Assembly: GCA_947034885.2 (NCBI GenBank) | Contig: OX344751.2 | Span: 19,840,001-19,904,000, forward strand | Direction of reading: 5' to 3' | DNA length: 64,000 nucleotides | Origin: Thuidium tamariscinum | Lineage: Eukaryota; Streptophyta; Bryopsida; Hypnales; Thuidiaceae | Part shown: in pieces, positions 36,464 to 46,800 of the stretch | Position numbering within the stretch: position 1 is the stretch's first letter | Layout: each line of letters opens with the position of its first letter | The notes under the pieces: generated by a model | Told to the model about the DNA's origin: nothing | Seen by the model: only the letters and a program-made list of their open reading frames with translations | Database searches by the model: none | Program-made: the position numbers and the translations under genes

Positions 36464-36959
36464 TATCATTTGGCGGTGCTCAAGAAATTTTATGCTTCAT
36501 CTAAAGTCCTTGACAAAGGGCAACCATTGGGTCAAGGAAGCCCATTTACTGTGCCCAAAATGCTTTCAACATCCAATCTTGACAATTAGGCGGGATTGTT
36601 TAAGGTAACCATGAAAGCACATGCTAAGGCAGCTTGTGGCCCCCCCCTTTTAGGTGAATCTACTCATCAAGCTGCAGCATAAATTGCACTTATCCTTGCA
36701 TTTATATAAGCTAATTTCAGAGTACTTTAAACTTGCCGAAATTGAATGTTGTTTGGTGCTGGGATCACTTGAGGATGAGAGATGTTTTTCTACTCTCAAA
36801 TTTTTCAAATCTTGTCATACAAATAGGTTAGGGAAACATTTGCCCCTTGTTCTACACATGTTTGGCCAGCAATATTATTCTCTCAAAAATTTCCTTTACC
36901 AAGGGGCAATTGAATTGTGGAAAAGTGCCGTTAAGCTTGGCCGACAAGGGGATGCTTAA

Positions 36960-38649
36960 ATAGAAGCGATAATGTTGGGGAAGCAATATCCTTCATTCCT
37001 TTCAATGAATCTTGGATTCTTTAGTTTTCATGAGATTAGGTAGTCTTGCAGCTCAAATTAGTAAGTTAATTAGTGCTCTGTAGTTGCCCTTCACCAAAGA
37101 TTCAGCTTCAACATTCTATAGGACAGTCTGCAACTTGACCACTTGTTGTTGAAGTGCGGAGGGAGAGCTAAAGAACGAGACTACAAGCCAGAACGTGGAG
37201 GTTTGATTTATTGTCCGATTGGAGTTGTGGTGGGTTAGTGGTTGGCTGGAGCTGTGGTGGGACAACATCAACGATTTGGTGGTCATTTGAAGTTTATTAT
37301 ACTAATATCTCTAATGTGACTTGTGTATTTTGTTTTGTGCAGATCATTGACATTGCAAATCGGGCAGTCAAAGAGGGTTCAATTCCCTTGTCAATGAACT
37401 ATTAGGATTGCATTTTAGTCTTTTAGTTTACTTGATCATTCTTCAATTCTCACAAGAGACATGTAAATGATTGTAATATATATGATGGTCATATTTATAT
37501 TTTCAAACTTTTCAACTTTAAATTCATAGCCTTGTACAACAATATTGCAAGTTTGCCAAAGTATATCATAACATTGAGTACTTTCAACTATGATTGCAAG
37601 CGTATATAGCTTTTTGTGCTATTGCAACTTTTACTTTACCATTAAAAATCAATGTATATAGAATGTGCCATTTAAAAATGCATTTTATGTCATTGCTTCT
37701 ATGTACAAAGATATGTGCCAAAAAAACACTAAGAAGTACTGTATACATGAGCCTTCTGGTGAAATATGGCATTTTGGTTCTGGGATCACTGTTGGTGGTG
37801 CAATGAAAAAGAAAAAGAAATATTTACATTGGAGGACACTTTTAAAGACTAACATATTTGTAGACCTCCTATCTTAATTTATGTACAAAATCATTTGAAT
37901 AATGAGTATTTGAGTATAATTCATAGGATTGATTAAAATGTGACTTCATGTGTGATCCATGGAGTCAATCCAAATTGGGCCTAAGTAAAAAATTGGCTCT
38001 AGGTTACATAGCCACCTACTTATTAGCATTTAGGCCTAAATTTTTAGTGCAAAAATACTACTGCACGAGTGTGAATAAATTAACCATTGGATGAGATAGC
38101 TAGGGAATCAATTCATGGGGGGACACTCCTCGCGTTTTAGAACCATACGTGCGGCGGATTATGTACATAATACATGTAACACATCCTAAAATTATTAACC
38201 TAGAAGGCCCACGACCATTTTGGGTTCAAAAAAATTGTAGCTTTTGAAGTGCTATAAATCTAAATGTGACTAAGTAATACACATTTTAACCGTACAATCT
38301 TATAGTGAGCATTTTGTAGGTGGCATGGATCAAATTTGAAGTTATTTGACCACATAGATTGCAAGATTAAAATGTTTTAGTGTTGAAAAAGAATGCTGAA
38401 ATTTTCCAAAAAACTCATTTAGAGGTGAAATTTGACTTCTAAACCTAAGCAAATGAAAAAACTTTAAACTACAAAGTGATTCAAAATCAGCATGAAAACA
38501 CATTGGTGAAAAAAATATCATTCAATTGACTCAATGCGTTTGCAAAATGGCCTGCAAATGTCAAAAAATAGGTAAGAAAAGTTGCAAAAAACACATCTAG
38601 GGCTGAGCCTCCTTCTACTAGAATGCACCTCAGTCATTGAGAACTTCTT
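36960..38649. other. Gene-free DNA after the hAT relic
   Basis: No gene is recognised. Near 37223-37262 a short unit (GGAGTTGTGGTGGG and GGAGCTGTGGTGGG) is duplicated. At about 37858-37876 a fragment GACCTCCTATCTTA resembles the right end of the TA|AGGT family. Dispersed-repeat pieces such as CATAGATTGCAAGATT (38350) occur. Confidence 0.45.
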
Positions 38650-39115
38650 GGATTGATGTGAAATTTTAGCAACACAAACTAGACTAATATGCACAACTTT
38701 CCCAAAAAAATTATTGGAATTGGACATTGTATGAAGAAGATACAAGCCGCCAAAGTTCATTGAAGTTGCAAAATGGTGGGATTTTGAATTTTGAATTGCT
38801 CCCAAACAATCCAAACAACTTGGATTGACTTGAAAATTTCACCACAATAACTATACTTCAAGGGGAGTATAACCCAACAAATTTTTATTCAAATCAAACA
38901 TTGGATGAAGGAGATACAAGCCCCCAAAGTTACCTCCATGAAGTGCACTTTGGTGAATCACATTGAACCTTTGTGAACTTCGATTGGCTTCCACACAATC
39001 ATTACCTCTTAGATTGATCTGAAAATTTTACCACACAAACTAGAATAATAGGCGCAAATTTACCAACAAGTTTCATTGAATTTGGACATTGGATGCAAAA
39101 GTTACAGCACTTTGA
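38650..39115 (+). repeat. Three-unit degenerate tandem repeat, about 170-190 bp
   Basis: Units start at 38650, 38822 and 39011 with GGATTGATGTGAAATTTTA-like sequence. Each has a CACACAAACTAGAATAATA-like block and a TTGGACATTGGATGAAG-like block in the same order. Unit length near 180 bp is in the usual satellite range. The units are heavily diverged and there are only three. No coding potential is conserved between them. Confidence 0.65.
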
Positions 39116-39419
39116 ATTCTATGAGAGGCCACTTTTTGGCCCCTTGGGCGGTCTAGGGTTAAAAGATCTCAATGATGAGATGCATATCATGTGGATTGCA
39201 TGCTGAGGTTAGTTCATTTCAACTCAAAATTTTTGAATTCAATATGTAGTGTATGGTGGAGGTTTAGTGCTTAATGCTGGGTACTTGAGATTTTATGCTA
39301 AATTGTCTATTCTTTAGATTGACTTTGATTGAGAGTCCAAAGAAGACTCTCAATAATTGGGACACCAAATGAATTAACCCAGAAAGATCAAGTTATGTTT
39401 TTTGGCAACATAGAAATTT
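39116..39419. other. Gene-free AT-rich DNA
   Basis: Nothing recognisable in this stretch. Confidence 0.5.
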
Positions 39420-40040
39420 TGGGCAACTCACTACGAATGAAATTTTTATTGTTTTACTTACTTTGAAATTTTCACACAACATGTGGACGAGGTTTTCCTT
39501 TAAGGCCTAAAAATTTTCATAATTTTTGACTTAATGGTTAAAAATTTATTATATAATGTAAATTTTTTTTTTCTATAGCTACACAATCTAGGTACCAGAT
39601 TAGAAAAATCATTTTTTTCATAAACAAAGATTTGAAAATTGATTTTCTTAATTTATGTGTATGTAGAAAGTTGTGTATCATTATGTTTTGACCAATGACA
39701 TGAAAGTTATGAGGAGTATTAGTTTGAGGGCAATTATGGTTTCTTGGCTCTAAAATAAACTTTGAAGTCCTTTATTTAACTCAATTTTTAAGATTTTTGA
39801 AAAAAAAATCATAGAATGTAGATTGTTTATTAGAACATTACAACCATTGGAATGGCATTTTTTAATTCTATAACTAGATTCTTAGCAATTTAGTATTTTG
39901 AATTATTCTCTACTTCTTTCTATTTACTTCTTTTTGAGTACTATTTTTTTTTCTATGTGTTGCAACATTTTAAAGGATCTCAAATTTTTTAAGCATGTAG
40001 CCAACTTGTGTTGGAGAATGAATCCAAAGAAACACCACCA
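39420..40040 (+). repeat. Dispersed non-coding repeat, copy 3
   Basis: Direct relative of 6780-7400 and inverted relative of 14330-15400. It shares AACTTTGAAGTCCTTTATTT (39759), a TTACAACCATTGGAAT block and GAATGAATCCAAAGA at the end. At the position where the 14-kb copy carries the TTAA element, this copy is uninterrupted. Confidence 0.6.
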
Positions 40041-40485
40041 TGTAAATGTCACCTTGTGAAGTGTACTTGCCCTATTTTTTGTAGGGTCAAAAAAAGATTT
40101 TTTGTCAATTTTTGAAATTTTTGAAATTTTTTCCTTATTTTTTTGAACTAGTGTACTATAAGTTTCTAAAGATATATTTGTCCAATTTTTTTTTTTACAT
40201 AATTTTCAAAAATTACTAAGAAACCTGAAATTGATTTTTTTTTAAGTTAAAAAATTCAAAAATTATTTTAAAAAATTTCTATTTTCAGACATGGTTGTCT
40301 CATGTCCATGTCAGATTGTTGATGTGGCATGTTCCCATAGTCTAGGAATTCAAGAGTACTCACAATCTTTTAATGTCCTCAAATATCCCCTGTTGAAGGC
40401 ATTTCTAAATATTTTATCCAAAATTAATAGTTTTAGATCTATTTTTGGTCAAAAACACTCAGAATTATATTGAATCAAAAGACCC

Positions 40486-40759
40486 ATAAGAGGTTTTTCA
40501 GCTTGTGTAGAAGATAGCGAGTTCCCGAACTATGGGAACTCGCTGAAAGCTGCCATAGAGGCGATCTAATGTGGCCAAGAGACTGCTACATCAGATATTA
40601 ATATTTAAAAAATTATTTTTTAATTATTTTTTAATAATATTTTTTTATTTTTTTATTTTTTATTTTTAAATATTTTTTTATTATTATTTAATCTGACAGG
40701 TTCAAAGACTAGGAAACAGGGCTGAAACAATCTCTCAGACCCTTGAAAAAACCTCTTAT
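40486..40759. mobile_element. TAAGAGG-ended element, copy 3 (inverted)
   Basis: A 274-bp element with ends ATAAGAGGTTTTTCA and TTGAAAAAACCTCTTAT. It is in the opposite orientation to the copy at 35552. GTGTAGAAGATAGCGAGTTC and CTAATGTGGCCAAGAGACTG are the reverse-complement forms of motifs there. The ends are nearly perfect. Non-coding. Confidence 0.82.
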
Positions 40760-40767
40760 GTTCCTAA

Positions 40768-41060
40768 GGTAGAAGTATCTAAAAGCAACACTTGTTTCAA
40801 ACTCACAAATCTTGAGTGTAGCTACAAAATAAAATGATGCAGTGAGTTTGCTAGGAAATAGTTCATAAATTCAAAATTGGTTTCATATTTTTCTAAGCTT
40901 GTATGAATATATTATGAATTTTTTTAAACAACTATGTAGTTGCACCTACTATGAGCACTAGACAAATATCAAAGTTGGCTCAGAAACACCAAAAAGTGAT
41001 ACACTTTAACTTTCGATTTGGTGTGGGTGATTGGCCATTTCTTGAAAGAGTGACAACTTC
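40768..41060. other. Short spacer with a possible degraded TA|AGGT end
   Basis: TAAGGTAGAAGTATCTAAAAG at the left resembles the left end of the TA|AGGTAGGAGGT family, and some interior words match up to about 40920. I could not find a right end. Otherwise nothing is recognised. Confidence 0.35.
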
Positions 41061-41342
41061 ATTAGGAGGAATTTGAGGGCTTTGGGAGCCTGTGAGTTCC
41101 TACAGCCCGAAATCCCGAAAACAACCGCGGGAACGCAGTTTCCACAGGAATCCGACGTGGTCGAGCGACTGCCACGTCATCGATTTTTTTTTTTGGACCT
41201 TTTTTCATATTTCAGGACCCCCAATTTTTTTTAAATTTTTTTTAAATTTTTTGAAAATGCTGACCAGCGGCCAGCCGTTCCCAGACCCTATTTCGGGAAC
41301 AGTCCCGAAACGGCCCTTTCTAGGCCTTAAATCCCTCCTAAT
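41061..41342. mobile_element. TAAGAGG-type element, copy 4, GC-richer subfamily
   Basis: Inverted ends ATTAGGAGGAATTTGAGG and CCTTAAATCCCTCCTAAT enclose 282 bp. The interior keeps the family layout, with GACGTGGTCGAGCGACTGCC (the same theme as GACGTGGCAGTCACTTGACC at 16264) and a T-rich block. It is much GC-richer than the other copies. Open frames on both strands across it are by-products of the element. Confidence 0.7.
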
Positions 41343-43259
41343 GCTTGGAACCTTACTTGTCTCCTTTGCAAACCCACATGTCTTCTTGGGACCCACTAAG
41401 GGCAAAACACCGAAAAACGTCCAAATAAGGAATTCAGCATAGTTGGAGGTAGAGTTTTCTAAAACTAATATTTTTCCAGTATTAGTGAGTGAAAATCATG
41501 AATATTCAAAATTCAAAATTCAAATTTTCGGAATCAGTATGTAATTTCTATAAATTTCCAAAGTGTTGGCTCCCTAGACCACTAGAACCGTCCTATAGGT
41601 GTACCTTTAATTGAACACCTACTGAAATCAACTGTCAGTGAATGAAAACTGTACATGTGTCTTACAACTGCGTCAACAAATTAGAATTAAACATTTGTCA
41701 GACGCTTTAATGAATGCTTATGGACAAATTTAGTGATACTCTAGGGTCCAAGAATAGGTATAGGGATGGAAATGGGTGTTTCTCCCTTAATACTTGAATT
41801 TAGGTTCTTTTCTAGATGTCCATGAACAACTAGTGTTGCATTTGGGTACTCCTACTTTAAATGGCAATGTACTTAAATTGATTGAATGCCACATGCTTTA
41901 TTGATATGATCCTTTTCAAATACCAAAATGTAGCAGATCATTGCAAAAAATAGGCAGAAACAATTTAAACCCCTAATGACCTAAGTGACCATTTTCTAGT
42001 TGCTTCCTTTTTTTTTAAGCTACATATTCTAAAACCTTATTTATTTTTAAATAAAAATTATTTATCGAAAATAGACTATTCAACTATTTCAATGTTGGTA
42101 GTTCATCAAATTTCAAGTTAAATTCTACCTTGTGGAATTTTTTCAAGTTGATTGGTCTTGTATTGTCCATTGCTTATGATTTTAGATTCAATTTGGGCAT
42201 CAATTAAAAAGTCAAGAAACCAATGCGATTGTTGTTCTCTTCAAAACTTCAGATCTAAAGACCTTAGGGAGAAGACATGTGTGTCCACTCTTATTTCTAT
42301 TACAAACACTACTCTCATTTAAGTGACCATTATACATTGTATGTTCTACCATAATTGCAAAATGGCTAGAATTTTGTGGAAAATTAGATGAGCATTTCCA
42401 ACTCCCTTGTCTTTTACTAAAGCTTCAATCTTAAATATATAATTATTGTATAATAAATAATCTAATTTTTTTTTAGGTTCTCACTTTCAATGTGAACTAC
42501 AAGATTTTGGGATTACATTCTTATTGCATTGATATTTAAGAAAATTATTGAATGCAAAAGAATTCATTGTACTTCATTGCATTTATATTGGTAGGAGAAC
42601 AATCAAAATTAATTGCAATAGAACTACTACTAAAATAGGATAAATTTGGCAATTATGCCTCCTATCTTCAACATAATTTGCTTAACTTTTGCCTTTGATA
42701 CTTTTTGTTTACTAGGTCCACTAAAAGCTACAATATCTACTCATTCTCTTGCAATTAAGAGCACATTAGATATTAATCTAGCCTTTTCTAAGAAACTAAA
42801 GATTTATTTTGAGATAGAGGGAGTATGTCAACATATAAAAAGAATGTCTAAAACAACTCCAACCTATAGGTTAGATTGAAGAACCTGATGATTGTATTCT
42901 AAAACAAGCATTCGGTTTGATTTTAAAAGTACACCTTACTTAAATGCTTAATCCTTTAATGCTTGAATCCTTTATTTGATTTTTATACATTTTGGCTTGT
43001 ATCTTTGTACAAATAAGTTATTCATGTTAATTTCAAACAAATCAGGTCACAAAAAAGTCATTAAAAAAAATTCAAACATTATTTTTAATACATGAGAAAA
43101 TATTTGGACAATACATTAATCTAAAATAGTCTCTTCATCATCAACAATAGGGATGTAGAAAGTCCTAAGGGTTGCCCCCACTTTAGCCCAAAATACATAA
43201 CCCAAAATAGAATTGGTGACCCTAATGAACATTCAATTCAATGAATGTTCAATGGAACA
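41343..43259. other. Gene-free region upstream of ATR
   Basis: AT-rich without a recognisable gene. A short perfect hairpin (arms TGAACATT and AATGTTCA) lies at 43226-43251, just before the composition rises toward ATR. Confidence 0.5.
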
Positions 43260-43896
43260 TGGATGAAATTTGGATGAACTCTCCCGGCCGAGTCCCTCCG
43301 TCGTTCCGCATTGGATGACTTGGCTCCCTCGGTCCCGCCATTCCATTTCAGAGCTACAGTATGCGGGAGCTTCGTGAGCACTCCTCTTCAAAACACAAGG
43401 AAGGCTTTAGAATCCTGGCCGCGCATGAACGGAATTTCTTTGCGCAAAGTTTAGTACAGGTTACTGCTTACAAATCTGCAATGCTGGTGAAGTAGCGCAG
43501 TGCTTGCGAGACAAATTTAGAACCGAGACTGTTTTCGAATTAAATGATTGAAGTTTCGTCAAGCGATGTCAATCCATTTCAGTCTAGCAAGTTTTGGCAC
43601 TTCTCTTATTCCGCACTCCTTTTTAATCTGAACAGGTTTTGAAGATTTCCCGGTTTCGTTGTTAGTATCAGAAGTGACATGATTGAAGGCCATCAATGGG
43701 AAGGAGAATTTAATGTTTGGAGTGCGAATGGTGGTCAGGGGATCGCGAGAAGCATTGTTTCAGTTTCCTGTTCGTGTTCTGGTTATCGGAGTTTTGTGGA
43801 AGAGCAAGAGTAGTGTTGAACCGATTTGAAGTGTTTAGATTTTTTTTCGATGGGATGATCATCGGCTAGAGAGGAGTGCTGCGAAGGAGTGTTACC
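43260..43896 (+). promoter_or_regulatory. Probable ATR promoter and 5' leader
   Basis: GC content rises abruptly from about 43280 (CTCCCGGCCGAGTCCCTCCG) and stays higher up to the ATR start codon. This is usual for a plant promoter and leader set in AT-rich DNA. No TATA box or start site can be assigned. An in-frame GTG upstream of the ATG (43876) is not a credible eukaryotic start. Confidence 0.45.
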
Positions 43897-46800
43897 ATGG
43901 CGGATTTGTTTGTGCTGTTGCGCGACTTGGGAGACCAGATTGCGAACAAGGGCGATGGAACTGGTAGCCGGGCTCTCGACAATGACGCTGTGGAGTCTCG
44001 CTTCCGTTCTGTACTTCCTAATCTTCTTGAAGGCTATTTGGTTCCTTCTAAAGGTATTAATCTCACGATGCCGTAGAAATTTTACAGGAGATTGATCGGA
44101 AGCAATTGAAGTTGATGAGTAAAGGTGCTGAAATGTTCTGATACCAAAATGGTTGCCGCAAAATTGCACACATTGTTTAAGAAGACTTTTTCTTCCAGGT
44201 AGAATTTCGACATAGCGAAGACATAGTGAATACTTATATATTCCTAGTAAAGGAATTTCAAAAATTTAGGTCGTAGCACCTGCTCTTTGATCTGGAAAAT
44301 GTATGAATGCGCAGCTCCTGTACAGGGTTCAGGGTTTAAGGTAGTCTTCTGCGGTAGGGTTTAAGGGAGATTTTAGTGGCGTATTGAAATGAGAATTTGT
44401 ACGGATTTGGCCTCATGATAGTTCTTGACAACTGGTAGTATTGAAATTGATTGTTTTGTCTGTAAGAAACTGAATTTTCAGTGGTAACTACGACATGTTA
44501 GAGGCAACGAAGTGCATTTAAGGGATCGTACAGGAATCTTGTAGGGTTATGTCCTGGACACGGTGGCAACTTCTGGCTGCATTCTTTGGGATGTAATGGG
44601 CGCATCTGGCATCGAATGTGCAGTTAAGGAGCGAGAGCTTATGGCCATTTTGAAGCTCCTGAGCCACACAGTAAAAAACTATCCTGGAGTATTCTATCAT
44701 GGAAAGGGCCATGCAGTGTTGCCAATCCTAGGTCGAATCATTCCGCTTTTTGCTGAACCTGAATTGAGGTAAGCTGCATGAATGATATTGTACATTAGGA
44801 AAGGGTCGTAACCTGAAATTTCTGCATTGTATTACACCTTTCTTGTAATATTTCAGGTAAGATGGATTTCACGTAGTGATTTTATATCAGCATATATGCT
44901 TCATCTTAATTAAAAGGCTGATAAAGTGGGTGACATCGTATGGAGTTATGGAATCAGTAACATCGAAAACAAACTTGGTGCATTTACGCAGTGCACGACA
45001 TGGTGGTCTCTTTGACGCCTTATACTCTCTGGTCGCGCTGCTCAAATCTGGCGAGTGGGATACCTATAGAATTTTTTTTGTTGGCGCCATGTTCCTTGTG
45101 GAAGGTACAGACGAAGATTCGTCTCTATTGTTTCGACTTTTTGTTTATTGAGGAAATCACATTTGTTTACATCGTGAGATTTAATCTTTCCTAAAAAAAT
45201 TCTATTTAGTCCCAATGAGGTAAAGACCTCTATTTCATTGTCATACTTCTTTAAGGATTTTTTTGACCCTGCAGATATTCTGTCTGTTGCATCGTTTTAC
45301 TCATCTCCAGCGAGCTCCACAGTCTGCACATCAATGTCTCTACAATGTTTCACGGGGGCATATGCTACCCTTTGTGCGATCCCAGCAAAGGATTTGCCGC
45401 CACCACTATGTAGTCTTCCTTCTTGCTGGACCCCTGCTCATGGCCCTGGACTGCTTGTTGATGTTACTGGTGTAATGCGGTGGCAGCCGCTAGCTAAATG
45501 GACTCTGAAGCTGTTGACACGCTGCGTATCGGAGAGTGCGCTGCTTGTCGAGGGCCTATTAACGACCTCCTTTTTGACTGCAGTGGGGACCTTGTTAAGC
45601 TACGGTGACCCTCATTTACAGAAGGTGTGAATATTTTCGTAGCTGCATCTTCCATGTGTTATACCCAAAGTTGTAGTTTCTTATGTGATACATTCTGGGT
45701 ATACTTTGTTGCCATGAGGAGGGTGTCAAAGATATGCTAGACAGTTCTCTCATCGCATCTGGAATTCGTAGATGAAAAGCCATTTGAAGTAGATCGAGGA
45801 GAGTTATAAATTTTGCATGAACTTGCTTGAACTGATCGGTCCATTTGCGCAGGTCTGTTTCGACTTGGTGCGTGCAGCAACGGCTGTGATGGATGCAGAT
45901 GCCATTCCAAGCGAGAAACTCATCCTCTCGTTACTCTCTATCCTATCAATCAGTGATGGTCAGCTTCCACTATTCAGGTATCCACTAATTTAAATCCTGT
46001 AGTTGCGAATCATAATCTTCACCGCTGGGATTCTAATTTCATTCTTGTTTAGAAGCCTGCTAGTTCGAGTCGTCTAAATTATCTTCGGGTCATGGGCTCC
46101 AAGCTGCTCTTGGTCTTGACTTTGGTCCTGATAATATCCTGATTTTGATTCCTTCACATCTATGACGAAAAATTTGCTCTTTTTCAGAACTGCGGCTTAT
46201 GACGCAAGCTTGAGCGCATGTCTTGTTGCTCTTTATGCGGCGAGCCACAGTGGAACCGTCGAACGCACAGCGCAAACACTATTGGACATATTACCGCAAG
46301 CTATCAAGCATTCTCTTAGCTTGGAGTTGAAAGTAGGTGAACTTGTTTTTGATCTATCTCAATTTGTGATTCCTATTTAAATTTTGACTTATAGTTCTAC
46401 TGAGATCTATTGTACAAGTAGGTAAATCTTTGTATCTTCCCAGGAACAGTTGGATTACCTTCCATGTTAATGCACCTCTCTTCTATCTGATGCTCATTGC
46501 CGACATTATCAATGTTCTTTGTGTAATCGCGTTTATCCTATAAAATGTGCCCATTGCCCTCAATTAAAATTCTGGTGCTTGTTGCAGGTAGCTTTATGCG
46601 ATATCTATTCGATAATCATCAAACGTTGCCCTTCGTACTCGGAACATGTGACAGCTCTTCTTCCATTAGCTTATGTACCTGAAATTGTTTATTCCGTCAG
46701 TCATTGTATTCAACTTGCTCTTGCGACTATTAGTGCAGGAAGCACAGCAGATAAATCAATTAGTTCAGAGGGAGGAGCTCCGGTTGACGACTTTTCTGGG

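Larger units (their letters stand above)
32243..36959 (+). pseudogene. Decayed hAT-family transposase, broken and invaded by other elements
   Basis: Successive segments spell the order of a plant hAT-like transposase. At 32540-32740 is a zinc-finger-like part with WCWQEVW and VVCQSC, followed by a His. Segments 32983-33189 and 33190-33746 form the core (ISADEV, CFGADGVSTF, NCVSHCLNLVVETL, NVETTWISM). The core continues at 33943-34312 and 34541-34600. Segment 35890-36021 reads to FGIIYPQY. At 36654-36959 is the C-terminal hAT dimerisation region (GSLEDERCFSTLKFFKSC). In-frame stops occur at 33187 and 33649, with more after 33943. Four small elements lie between the coding fragments. A functional protein is not possible. 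The family call rests on remembered similarity. No terminal repeats were found. Confidence 0.82.

Noticed and set aside
41092-41442. Overlapping open frames on both strands
   Set aside because: They coincide with a TAAGAGG-type element and its GC-rich interior; the Phe/Lys-rich parts are translations of T and A runs.
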